In this document: positions 18,629 to 26,682 of the stretch, piece by piece
Numbering within the stretch: position 1 is the first letter of the stretch
Layout of the letters: every line of letters begins with the position of its first letter
Assembly: GCF_002115745.1 (NCBI RefSeq)
Contig: NZ_JFKB01000007.1
Coordinates: 1 to 64,000, forward strand
Direction of reading: 5' to 3'
From: Thalassospira alkalitolerans
Lineage (GTDB): Bacteria > Pseudomonadota > Alphaproteobacteria > Rhodospirillales > Thalassospiraceae
DNA: 64,000 bases
The notes under the pieces: generated by a model
Databases searched by the model: none
The model's input: the letters and a program-made list of their open reading frames with translations, nothing else
Told to the model about the DNA's origin: nothing
Program-made: the position numbers and the translations under genes

Positions 18629-19966
18629 TTATGGTGTTGGTGGTGGAACAGCCTCTGACCCGCCCGCCACAGCATCGCGGCGGAGTTTGACCATCTTTTT
18701 TGATGGTTTGAGGTCTTCGGCGTCATAGATCGCCCAATTTCCAACCATCAATTTTGACGGCGGAAAATCTTCGTTATGGACGACGGTGCCCACGGCTTGC
18801 GCCTGGACAATCTGGTGGGTGTCTGGATCGATATAGGATGCAAAACCCGGCGGATCTTCGGGCAGGGCAAGTTGCAATCCTTCGAGTGCCTTGATCAAGG
18901 CGCGGTCATCGTCTGCGCTGCCTGCTTTTTCAATCGCACGTGCAATCGCCATGATGCCGGTATATGCGCCTTCGGCGGCATAGGTCGGATAGCGGCCGGT
19001 CATTTCATGAAACTGGGTGACAAATCGTTTGTTGCGTCCGGTATCGGGCCAGTTGTTATGGTGGCGTGCCGACAGGATCAGCCCCGGATAAGGTTGATCG
19101 CCCAGCGCCATCATCACATCGTAATTTGCCCCGGTATCAAAATTGGCCAGCCGAGTGGTTTCAAAGAAACGGGTGGTTGCGGCCTGTTTGATAAAGGCAA
19201 TGAAATCCCCCCCCCACAGTGCGGTGACAACGATGTCGGCCTTTGCGGATTGAAGGGCGTTGATATAAATCGAATAGTCCGGCTCATACAGTTTTGGCCA
19301 CAGTTCCCCGACGCTTTCATATTCAACACCCAGTTCGTTGAGTGCCAGTTGAAGGTCGGACCAGGAAACATGGCCGTAATCATAATCCGGGCCAATAAAA
19401 GCCAGTTTGCGCCAGCCGGTTTCTTTTTGCAGGTCACGCAGGTACCGCGCACCTGCCGCCATCGAGGTCCAGCTGTCATTGGTGACACGGAAATAATATT
19501 CATGCCCGGCTTCGATGCTTAGCCGTGATGATGCATGATCGGTACCGACCATGATGATTTTTTCGCGCAGGGCAAGATCACTGACCGCGTGGGCCACACC
19601 GGATGAAACAATGCCACAAAAGAACCGGACCTTGTCATTGGTGATGAAGTCCTGCGCCAGACGCACGGCATAGGATGCCTTTGACCGTGGATCGTCGGCA
19701 ATGATGCGCAATTTGGGGGCAGGAAGACCGGTTGCGGCTTCGGCAGCAAGGTCATCAAGCGCAATCTGGATGCCGACAATGCTGTCACGGCCATAAGTCG
19801 CCGATCTGCCGGTCATCGGGTACAAACAGCCTACGACCGCGTCCGCCTCTGCGGGCGTCGCGCCGAGTTCAAAACGTTCTGCCTGTGCAGGTTTGCCTGT
19901 CAACAGGATCAACGTTGCTGCAATGATGGTGATGCACCCGGAAACCGGGCGATATCGCATCTCCAT
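18629..19966 (-). CDS. second periplasmic binding protein, first gene of the operon
   Basis: 445 residues from the ATG at 19966, chosen because GGAGG lies six bases upstream; a frame to 20029 would start ahead of the leader hairpin. Signal peptide MEMRYRPVSGCITIIAATLILLTGKPAQA. The mature protein (VVGCLYPMTGRSATYGRDSIVGIQIALDDL) is a Peripla_BP_6 protein related to, but clearly different from, the second one. A proline-rich end (AVPPPTP) closes it. Two receptors for one importer may widen substrate range, or this one could present ligand to the neighbouring sensor kinase (speculative). Confidence 0.88.
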   Translation of the reverse strand: MEMRYRPVSGCITIIAATLILLTGKPAQAERFELGATPAEADAVVGCLYPMTGRSATYGRDSIVGIQIALDDLAAEAATGLPAPKLRIIADDPRSKASYAVRLAQDFITNDKVRFFCGIVSSGVAHAVSDLALREKIIMVGTDHASSRLSIEAGHEYYFRVTNDSWTSMAAGARYLRDLQKETGWRKLAFIGPDYDYGHVSWSDLQLALNELGVEYESVGELWPKLYEPDYSIYINALQSAKADIVVTALWGGDFIAFIKQAATTRFFETTRLANFDTGANYDVMMALGDQPYPGLILSARHHNNWPDTGRNKRFVTQFHEMTGRYPTYAAEGAYTGIMAIARAIEKAGSADDDRALIKALEGLQLALPEDPPGFASYIDPDTHQIVQAQAVGTVVHNEDFPPSKLMVGNWAIYDAEDLKPSKKMVKLRRDAVAGGSEAVPPPTP

Positions 19967-19980
19967 GACTTTCCTCCCTA

Positions 19981-19999
19981 CGAATGGTTGTTCCATTCG
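19981..19999 (-). promoter_or_regulatory. leader hairpin next to the ribosome-binding site
   Basis: Perfect inverted repeat CGAATGG-TTGTT-CCATTCG lying between the inferred sigma-54 transcription start (near 20014) and the GGAGG of the first binding-protein gene. It would form a hairpin immediately 5' of the ribosome-binding site, likely influencing translation or mRNA stability. Confidence 0.5.
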
Positions 20000-20025
20000 T
20001 GTTTGTACCTTTGTCGAGCTATTCC

Positions 20026-20040
20026 GCAAAGGCTGTGCCA
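20026..20040 (-). promoter_or_regulatory. sigma-54 promoter of the nine-gene operon
   Basis: On the minus strand TGGCAC-AGCCT-TTGC matches the RpoN consensus TGGCAC-N5-TTGC exactly, with GG and GC ten bases apart. The start would fall near 20014, giving a ~48-base leader. A sigma-54-dependent activator gene (20211-21590) lies directly upstream. Confidence 0.88.
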
Positions 20041-20126
20041 GTTCAGGGCAATCTGGTTGGAAGTCAGTCAGGACGCGGTTTTTCGCGTTTCAGGGTGTTT
20101 TTAGCGCATCAGGTTGATCGCCGTGT

Positions 20127-20176
20127 GGAGCGGTTGTCGCTCCAAATGGAAAACCCGGATGAGCGGTTTTCGCTCA
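20127..20176. promoter_or_regulatory. paired enhancer sites (UAS) for the nine-gene operon
   Basis: Two palindromes: GGAGCG-GTTGT-CGCTCC (20127-20143) and TGAGCG-GTTTT-CGCTCA (20160-20176), sharing GAGCGGTTnTCGCTC. Centres are 33 bp apart, about 121 and 154 bp upstream of the inferred start. A looser relative (ACGCG-N6-CGCGT) lies at 20073-20088. The same motif pair precedes the cyclase promoter. Position, pairing and symmetry fit NtrC-type activator dimers. Confidence 0.75.
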
Positions 20177-20185
20177 CCCGGGTTT
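20151..20185 (-). terminator. terminator of the sensor kinase / regulator operon
   Basis: Stem AAACCCGG / CCGGGTTT enclosing a second stem GAGCG / CGCTC with a 5-base loop, followed on the minus strand by TTTTCC. It lies 26 bp after the response-regulator stop codon. The inner stem is at the same time one of the UAS palindromes. Confidence 0.8.
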
Positions 20186-20210
20186 CAGGTCTTGCAAAGT
20201 CAAAGGGTCG

Positions 20211-21590
20211 TTACTGCAAGCCAAGCCGCTGCAAACGTCGTTTCAGAGCATGGCGCGAAATGCCAAGAATTTCTGCCGCACGTCCTTTGTGACCATCCGC
20301 CTGTTCAAGTGCATCCTGCACAATGTGGCGTTCGGTCACATCAAGACGATCTTGTAGCTGGGGGTGTGGGGGGCTTGTCGAACGATTTATTTCATTCGTC
20401 TGGTGTACGTCATCCTGATGGTGAAATTCACCTGGCAGCAAGTCGGCAGAGATTGTCTTGCCCGGATAGAGGATTGTCAGGCGTTCGATCAGGTTTTTCA
20501 GTTCACGCACATTGCCGCGCCACTGATGGGCGTGCAATATTTCCCGTGTTTCGGTGTCAAACTGGATCGGGTGGCAACCTTCGGCCTGTGCCTGTCGATC
20601 CGCGAAATGGGTGACAAGGCTTAAGATATCTTCGCCGCGTTCCCGCAGGGCCGGGATGTCGATGGTAATGACATTCAAACGATAAAACAGGTCTTCACGA
20701 AAATGACCAAGACGAACTTGTTCGGCAAGGTCGCGGTTGGTCGCGGTAATCACGCGCACATCGGCCGATGCAGATCGTTCTGCGCCCACCGGGCGATAGT
20801 CACCATTTTCCAGAAAGTGCAAAAACTTGGCCTGAAGAGCGAGGGGTAATTCGCCAATTTCATCCAGGAACAAGGTACCGCCATCGGCAAGCCGGACCAG
20901 ACCGGTGCGTTTTTGATGCGCGCCGGTATAGGATCCTTTTTCAGCACCAAATAATTCGGATTCAATCAGTTGTTCGGGCAATGCTGCACAGTTGACTTCG
21001 ACAAAGGCGCGGTCTTTACGGGGGCTTTGGCTGTGAATGGCGCGCGCGACCAGTGCTTTGCCGGTGCCTGATTCACCAAGAAGTAAAATGCGGCTTGCAC
21101 TGCTTTGGGCGACCCGGTCAATGGTTGTGCGTAATGCGCTCATGGCGGCACATTCGCCGATCAGACCGTTGGTCGGGACAACGTCACGACGGCGATGATA
21201 ATCAAGTTCAAGCGCAACCTGGCTTTGATCCAGCGTGGTCTTGATGGTGTGGATCAGTTCATCAAGTTCAAACGGTTTGCTAAGATAATCCGCCGCACCG
21301 TTTTTGACGGCGTGAACGGCGGCGCGTGTATCGCCATGTGCCGAAATCATGATGACCGGGATGCTGATATCAAGTTTCTGGATGCTGGCAAGTACTTCCA
21401 TGCCGTCCGCGCCGGGCAAACGAAGGTCCAGCAAAATGATATCGAATTGCTGTTTGCGCACGACAAGAAAGGCGTCTTCGCCGGAATGTACACCGGTGAC
21501 GTCCATTCCTTCTGTGCGTAACGCAAAGCTTAGTGATCGGACGAAAGATTCTTCATCGTCGACGATCAGTATGCTGATCCTCTTTGACAT
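20211..21590 (-). CDS. sigma-54-dependent response regulator (NtrC/AtoC family)
   Basis: 459 residues in three domains. The receiver domain (1-120) has acidic DDE at 11-13, phospho-acceptor Asp55 (LLDLRLPG) and Lys105. The AAA+ domain has Walker A GESGTGKA (172-179), Walker B GGTLFLDEIGEL, and the sigma-54-contact loop ELFGAEKGSYTGA in place of the usual GAFTGA. The C-terminal Fis-type helix-turn-helix is GRAAEILGISRHALKRRLQRLGL. It activates sigma-54 promoters after phosphorylation by the adjacent kinase. Its targets are inferred to be the nine-gene operon and the cyclase gene, which share operators. Confidence 0.93.
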   Translation of the reverse strand: MSKRISILIVDDEESFVRSLSFALRTEGMDVTGVHSGEDAFLVVRKQQFDIILLDLRLPGADGMEVLASIQKLDISIPVIMISAHGDTRAAVHAVKNGAADYLSKPFELDELIHTIKTTLDQSQVALELDYHRRRDVVPTNGLIGECAAMSALRTTIDRVAQSSASRILLLGESGTGKALVARAIHSQSPRKDRAFVEVNCAALPEQLIESELFGAEKGSYTGAHQKRTGLVRLADGGTLFLDEIGELPLALQAKFLHFLENGDYRPVGAERSASADVRVITATNRDLAEQVRLGHFREDLFYRLNVITIDIPALRERGEDILSLVTHFADRQAQAEGCHPIQFDTETREILHAHQWRGNVRELKNLIERLTILYPGKTISADLLPGEFHHQDDVHQTNEINRSTSPPHPQLQDRLDVTERHIVQDALEQADGHKGRAAEILGISRHALKRRLQRLGLQ

Positions 21591-23328
21591 TTCCTGATGT
21601 TTCCTCCCGACTGTTTCCCGGTTCTGTTGCCGGGAACGTCAATATTATCGTCGTGCCCTCTTGCGGGGCGCTTTCGATGTTGATCATACCGTGATTGGCT
21701 TCAACCAATTGCTGACTGATTGTTAATCCCAATCCGGTGCCTTTGCTTTTCATCGTAAAAAATGGCTGGGTTACGTCAAGTAAATGCTCGCGCGGAATAC
21801 CACAACCATCATCGGTTACGCGAATTTCGACCGTTTTGCCATGATCCTCGGCCCGCAAGTTGACCGTGCCGCCCGCATCGCACGCCTGCACAGCATTGAT
21901 TCCGAGGTTAAGCAGAATTTGGAATATCTGCTCGGGATCAACATAGATGTTGAGACGGGAATCACCGCTTGTGAAAAATCGCACATTTGCTTCGGCAGCA
22001 ACAGGTTCAAGTAACAGGGATGTTTGCCGGAATAATTCGCGGATGGCTGTTGGTTGCGGTGCGGCCTCGCCAGGGCGCCCATATGATAACAGATCATTGA
22101 CCACACGCGACAGTCGATCAATCTGGGTCCCCATATCGTCAAGAAGCGTTCTGCGTTCTTCGTCTTTTTCACGACGGGTCAGGGCCTGAACCGTCGTTTT
22201 CATTGTGGCAAGCGGGTTGCGGACTTCGTGGGCAACCCCGGTGGCAAATTGGCCAAGCACGGCAAGCTTTTCAGCGCGAACCGTGCGATCGATCAATTCC
22301 TTTAACTGCCATGCCATTGTGTTGAAGGCTTTGGCGACGATGCTGATTTCATCACGTCTTCGGCCTTCGGGCAGGCGGTAATAAAGGTCACCTGATGCGA
22401 TGCTGTTGGCGCCTTGAACAAGGGTGTCAACCCGTCGGCGCAGGCTGCGCGACAGGGCAAAGAATATGGCAAGGATCACCGCAATAATCAGAATGGCAGC
22501 GGCATAAAGCCACAGGCGCGTTTCATCAATCGGTTGCAGAATGGTGCCAGGGTGAACGCTCATGACAATGTTCCAGCCCGGAAGGATGCTTGGTCCTTCA
22601 ACCAGTTCGCCGGTAACCTCGGCGGGGCGACCTGACGGGTCGAGAACCGCACCGCCCGGTGTGCGCAGCAGCGGTTCGATCACCCCGGCAACACCGGCAC
22701 TTGCCAGAAGTTCTGTCAGGGATGACAGACGGACATGCAGTGCGACTGAAACATTCTGGCCAAGTCCCGAATCACGGATTTGCTGGCGCATTAAAAGCCA
22801 GCCGGAATTGCCATTTTCGGGCAATTGGGGACCAATAAATTCGACCCCTTCGTGGGTGACGCGTGGCAGGCTGCTAATATCCCAGTCGGTTTTGGACCAA
22901 TAGGGCGGGCCGGAAGCCGCCTGACCGGCGACAAGACGATCAAGCCGGTCTTGCCAGTCAAAAAACAACACGCCATAGAGGTCGGGAGAATCTGCTTCGA
23001 CCCTCAAAAGCGTCAGGGCTTCATCGGCTTGTGGTGAGTCAGGTGCATCAATAAACGCCGGAAGTGCCGGGTGGTTTGACAGGGTTACTAACTGGTAGAT
23101 ACGCGAATCAAGAAAAGCCGAAAGTTTGTTTGATGTCGCAGCAACCTGCGCACTTAACCGTTCACCTGTCAGCCGATCAATCAGTTCATTTGAAAAACGC
23201 TGATAGAGAAAGCTTAGGGCAATCAGGGCACAAACAACCACACCGACCGATAAAAATGTATATCGGGCGACGAGGCTAAGACGTTGATTGCGTGACCAAT
23301 GAAACCCGGACACAGCCGTTCCCTGCAA
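21553..23328 (-). CDS. membrane sensor histidine kinase
   Basis: 591 residues. Membrane helices at about 20-42 and 272-294 enclose a ~230-residue periplasmic sensor region of probable dCache type. HAMP follows (to ~345), then HisKA with phospho-acceptor His367 in FATGVAHEVRNPLATMK, then the HATPase with N box QILLNLGINAVQ and G boxes DDGCGIP and GTGLGLTI. The end overlaps the regulator start by 38 nt, so the two form a two-component system. The periplasmic ligand is unknown but presumably is the importer substrate or the product of the secreted cyclase. Confidence 0.92.
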   Translation of the reverse strand: MQGTAVSGFHWSRNQRLSLVARYTFLSVGVVVCALIALSFLYQRFSNELIDRLTGERLSAQVAATSNKLSAFLDSRIYQLVTLSNHPALPAFIDAPDSPQADEALTLLRVEADSPDLYGVLFFDWQDRLDRLVAGQAASGPPYWSKTDWDISSLPRVTHEGVEFIGPQLPENGNSGWLLMRQQIRDSGLGQNVSVALHVRLSSLTELLASAGVAGVIEPLLRTPGGAVLDPSGRPAEVTGELVEGPSILPGWNIVMSVHPGTILQPIDETRLWLYAAAILIIAVILAIFFALSRSLRRRVDTLVQGANSIASGDLYYRLPEGRRRDEISIVAKAFNTMAWQLKELIDRTVRAEKLAVLGQFATGVAHEVRNPLATMKTTVQALTRREKDEERRTLLDDMGTQIDRLSRVVNDLLSYGRPGEAAPQPTAIRELFRQTSLLLEPVAAEANVRFFTSGDSRLNIYVDPEQIFQILLNLGINAVQACDAGGTVNLRAEDHGKTVEIRVTDDGCGIPREHLLDVTQPFFTMKSKGTGLGLTISQQLVEANHGMINIESAPQEGTTIILTFPATEPGNSREETSGNVKEDQHTDRRR

Positions 23329-23407
23329 CAGTATGATGTTATTCTGGTGTGGTGCCGGTTCCTTTTGTGGCGGATTCGCAACAAGTCAGCAACCCAAACT
23401 GCGATAT

Positions 23408-24535
23408 TTACAGTTCCCCGACCCGAACACGCCGTTCTTCACGCGCCGATATCGCGATGGCATGAATGACTTTTTCGAACTCAAACGCATCATCGAAACT
23501 TGGATAGGCCGCGTGATTGTCGCGGATGGCGCGCAGAAATGCGGCAGCTTCGATCACCTTAAGATCATTAAAGCCAAGCTGATGTCCCGGTGCCGGGCAG
23601 AAATTGCCATAGGGCGGGTGTTCCGGACCGGTCAGAATGGTTGTGAAGCCCTGTTTGCCGGTCGGGCCGTCATTGCGATAAAGCTGCAATTCATTCAGTC
23701 GTTCCTGATCGAAGCACAGCATACCTTTGGTGCCGTGGACTTCCCACGCCAGTCGGTTCTTGCGACCCCAGGCTGAGCGCGATGTTGAAAGGCTGCCCTG
23801 AACACCATTGGCAAAGCGGACCAATGCGGTGGCGGTATCTTCGTTTTCCACCTTTGCCCGGCCTGAACCATCGGCAAGCGGGCGGGTATCATGGATTGTT
23901 TGCATGTCGGCAATCAAACTGTCGATTGGCCCGACAAGGCCATAGGCCATTGACACCAGATGACATCCAAGATCGCCAAGTGCGCCCAGCCCGGCATCGG
24001 CAATTGTGCTGCGCCAGGTCCAGGGCAGTTCCGGGTTGGCCTGATAATCTTCATCGACCCAGCCGCGGAAATGCACGATATCGCCGATGGCACCGTCGCA
24101 GATCAATTTGCAGGCATGGGTAAAGGCCGGGTTTTTGATGTAATTATACCCGACCATGGTTTTGACACCGGCCTTGCGCGCTGCATCGCGCATTTTATGT
24201 GCCTGATCAAGGGTCAGGGACAGTGGCTTTTCACAGTAAACATGTTTGCCTGCCGCAATCGCGGCCAATGCCATATCGAAATGCAGCATATTGGGGGTGG
24301 TGATCGAAACGATATCAACTTTCGGGTCCGAAATCAGCGTCTTCCAGTCATCGGTGGCGCGTGCAAAGCCGAATTGGGACGCCATATCGGATGCCTTGTC
24401 GGTTGGCGTATCGCATAATATTTCCAGACGTATATCTGGTACATCGCCCATTACCGCACGGACGGCGCCAAATGCAAGAGCATGTGCCTTACCCATGAAA
24501 CCGGTGCCGATCAGGCCAATTCCGATTGATCCCAT
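23408..24535 (-). CDS. Gfo/Idh/MocA-family dehydrogenase
   Basis: 375 residues. N-terminal Rossmann motif GIGLIGTGFMGKAHALAF, the catalytic-lysine motif CEKPLSLT, and the substrate-side GALGDLGCHLVSMAYGL. NAD(P)-dependent sugar/cyclitol dehydrogenase. It is divergent from the RpiR regulator and shares its operator, in an inositol locus, so it may act on scyllo- or another inositol isomer; the exact substrate is not determined. GGAGT about ten bases upstream supports the start. Confidence 0.88.
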   Translation of the reverse strand: MGSIGIGLIGTGFMGKAHALAFGAVRAVMGDVPDIRLEILCDTPTDKASDMASQFGFARATDDWKTLISDPKVDIVSITTPNMLHFDMALAAIAAGKHVYCEKPLSLTLDQAHKMRDAARKAGVKTMVGYNYIKNPAFTHACKLICDGAIGDIVHFRGWVDEDYQANPELPWTWRSTIADAGLGALGDLGCHLVSMAYGLVGPIDSLIADMQTIHDTRPLADGSGRAKVENEDTATALVRFANGVQGSLSTSRSAWGRKNRLAWEVHGTKGMLCFDQERLNELQLYRNDGPTGKQGFTTILTGPEHPPYGNFCPAPGHQLGFNDLKVIEAAAFLRAIRDNHAAYPSFDDAFEFEKVIHAIAISAREERRVRVGEL

Positions 24536-24562
24536 TTATCTGGACTCCTCGCTGATATCAAA

Positions 24563-24580
24563 ATAGAATTTTTATTCTAT
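24563..24580. promoter_or_regulatory. RpiR-type operator in the divergent inositol promoter
   Basis: ATAGAAT-TTTT-ATTCTAT, a perfect 7-bp inverted repeat between the dehydrogenase and regulator starts. The same sequence, reverse-complemented and with one mismatch, occurs at 25496-25513 in front of the inositol importer. It overlaps a TATAAAAT (24578-24585) that could be a -10 box for the regulator gene. Confidence 0.72.
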
Positions 24581-24644
24581 AAAATGGATGGTCATGGAAC
24601 GCTATGAGCGTCAAGAAAAAACAAAAACAGGAATAAAATACGCC

Positions 24645-25469
24645 ATGACAGAGCAAACGGCCCCGGTCTCGCTTGAAGAATTCAATCATCGCCTTGCTGA
24701 AATCTCGGAAGCAATGCCAAAACGGTTGCGCCAATGTGCCGAATTCGTTGCACAAAACACGGATCGTATCGCCGTTTCAACTGTGGCAGAGCTGTCAATC
24801 GGAGCGGGCGTACAGCCATCAGCCTTCATGCGATTTTGTCAGCTTCTGGGCTTTTCCGGCTTTTCCGAAATGCAAAAGATGTTTCGCGAAACCTATGCCC
24901 AGAAATGGCCGGATTATGCCACGCGGCTTGAAAATTTGCGGGCCAGCGGTGCCGATAGCCCCAGTGCGCTTTTGGCCGAATTTGTCGAGGCCGGGCGGTT
25001 GTCGCTGGAAAATCTGGCATCGTCGATTGATGCCGTGTCGCTTGAACAGGCTGTTAATGTTCTGGCCGCGGCCCCAATGATCCATGTTGTTGGCTTTCGG
25101 CGTGCCTTCCCTGTCGCAAGCTATCTGTCATATGCCTTTGAAAAAATGGATATTCCGGCGGTTCTGCATGACGGCGTGGGCAAACTTAACCCGCGTCATG
25201 CGATCCGAAAGGGCGATGTCATGATTGCGATTACGTTCTCGCCCTATTCACAGGAAACCATTGATCTGGCGGCTTATGCACGGGGACTCGGTAATTCGGT
25301 CGTCGCGATTACCGATACGATGACAAGCCCGTTGCGCCGGATTGATGCGCTGACACTTGCTGTTTCCGAAGTCGATGTCGGGGCCTTCAGGGCGTTGTCT
25401 GCCACGCTTTCGCTGGCAATTTCATTGGCTGTGGCCATTGGTGCCAAACGGGATCAGATGGATGAATAG
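24645..25469 (+). CDS. RpiR/MurR-family transcriptional regulator
   Basis: 274 residues from the ATG at 24645; ATGs at 24588 and 24594 in the same frame would add up to 19 residues that lack family similarity. An N-terminal HTH_6 domain (LRQCAEFVAQNTDRIAVSTVAELSIGAGVQPSAFMRFCQLLGFSGFSEMQKMF) is followed by a SIS sugar-phosphate-binding domain (MIHVVGFRRAFPVASYLSYAFEKM ... GDVMIAITFSPYSQETIDLA). Homologues regulate inositol catabolism by sensing a phosphorylated intermediate. Flanking operators on both sides suggest autoregulation and control of the importer-iol operon. Confidence 0.9.
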   Translation: MTEQTAPVSLEEFNHRLAEISEAMPKRLRQCAEFVAQNTDRIAVSTVAELSIGAGVQPSAFMRFCQLLGFSGFSEMQKMFRETYAQKWPDYATRLENLRASGADSPSALLAEFVEAGRLSLENLASSIDAVSLEQAVNVLAAAPMIHVVGFRRAFPVASYLSYAFEKMDIPAVLHDGVGKLNPRHAIRKGDVMIAITFSPYSQETIDLAAYARGLGNSVVAITDTMTSPLRRIDALTLAVSEVDVGAFRALSATLSLAISLAVAIGAKRDQMDE

Positions 25470-25495
25470 AAAAAATTTGTTGCATAAATAAAATA

Positions 25496-25513
25496 ATGGA
25501 ATAAAAATTCTAT
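25496..25513. promoter_or_regulatory. second RpiR-type operator, upstream of the importer-iol operon
   Basis: ATGGAATAAAAATTCTAT differs at one base from the reverse complement of the operator at 24563-24580. It starts 26 bp after the regulator stop and 150 bp before the binding-protein start. The rest of this 193-bp gap has a GGGGAT-CTCGC-ATCCCC hairpin (25525-25541) that may end the regulator transcript. Confidence 0.72.
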
Positions 25514-25662
25514 TCATCGATTTCGGGGATCTCGCATCCCCGTAACGAGGCCCGGCAACGTGAGGTTTTAAAAAATCACGGCCCGGACCGCTCACTGAAA
25601 TATCAGTTGACGCAACGGGGCGTAAAATGCGGCCCGTTTCAAAGCCACTAGGGAGGCTAACG

Positions 25663-26604
25663 ATGAAGAAGACTTTGACCGCAATTGCGGCCGCTGCCAT
25701 TGCTTTTGCCGGATTGACCGGCACCGCATCTGCAGAAGGCGAAAAATTCGTTCTGATCAGCCACGCACCGGATTCAGACAGCTGGTGGAACACGATCAAA
25801 AATGCGATCAAGATTGCTGGTGACCAGATGGATGTCACGGTTGATTACCGCAATCCGTCGACCGGTGATCTGGCCGATATGGCCCGTATCGTTGAACAGA
25901 CCGCCGCGACCAACCCGGATGGTATCATCGTGACCATCGCGGATTTCAACGTCCTTAAAGGCCCGATCATGGATGCGGTTGATCGCGGTATTCCGGTGAT
26001 CACGATCAATTCCGGCACGGTCGAACAATCGGTTGAACTTGGCGCGCTGATGCATGTTGGTCAGCCGGAATATGACGCCGGTTTTGGTGCGGGCAAACGT
26101 GCGGCTGCGGCCGGTGCAAAATCCTTTGTCTGTGTAAATCACTACATCACCAATCCGGCATCGGTTGAACGTTGCCGTGGCTTTGCCGATGCACTTGGTG
26201 TCGAACTTGGCAGCCAGATGATCGATAGCGGCATGGATCCGTCGGAAGTGAAGAACAAGGTCGCGGCCTATCTGAAGACACATAAGGATGTTGATGCGAT
26301 CCTGACCCTGGGCCCGAATTCGGCCCATCCGACCCTTGCTGCTGTGCGTGATGCCGGTCTTGCCGGTGAAATCATGTTTGGCACCTTTGATCTTTCCGGT
26401 GAAATTGCCGATGCGATCAAAAAAGGCGAAATCAACTTTGCCATCGATCAGCAGCCTTATCTGCAGGGCTATCTGCCGGTCGTGATCCTGACCAATTATG
26501 CGCGTTATGGTGTTCTGCCATCTGGGAACATCAATTCCGGTCCCGGTTTCATTACCAAGGACAATATTGCGCTTGTTGAAAAATACGCTGGCGAATTCCG
26601 TTAA
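25663..26604 (+). CDS. inositol/sugar periplasmic binding protein
   Basis: 313 residues from the ATG at 25663 (GGGAGG upstream). Signal peptide MKKTLTAIAAAAIAFAGLTGTASA. Mature region is a Peripla_BP_4 (ribose/xylose-type) protein: FVLISHAPDSDSWWNTIKNAIKIAGDQMDVTVDYRNPSTGDLADMARIVEQ, with an internal GTVEQSVELGALMHVGQPEYDAG. First gene of an importer directly followed by iol genes, so myo-inositol is the likely ligand. Confidence 0.9.
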   Translation: MKKTLTAIAAAAIAFAGLTGTASAEGEKFVLISHAPDSDSWWNTIKNAIKIAGDQMDVTVDYRNPSTGDLADMARIVEQTAATNPDGIIVTIADFNVLKGPIMDAVDRGIPVITINSGTVEQSVELGALMHVGQPEYDAGFGAGKRAAAAGAKSFVCVNHYITNPASVERCRGFADALGVELGSQMIDSGMDPSEVKNKVAAYLKTHKDVDAILTLGPNSAHPTLAAVRDAGLAGEIMFGTFDLSGEIADAIKKGEINFAIDQQPYLQGYLPVVILTNYARYGVLPSGNINSGPGFITKDNIALVEKYAGEFR

Positions 26605-26616
26605 GCATTCCTCCCG

Positions 26617-26648
26617 TCAGGGGGCAGGCATCTGATGCTGCCCCCTGA
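26617..26648 (+). terminator. intercistronic hairpin between binding protein and permease genes
   Basis: Perfect 11-bp stem TCAGGGGGCAG / CTGCCCCCTGA with a 10-base loop and no following T-run. Probably stabilises the binding-protein mRNA or attenuates downstream expression. Confidence 0.62.
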
Positions 26649-26682
26649 CAAAATCTACCTGCTAAATATAAAGAGTGATGTC

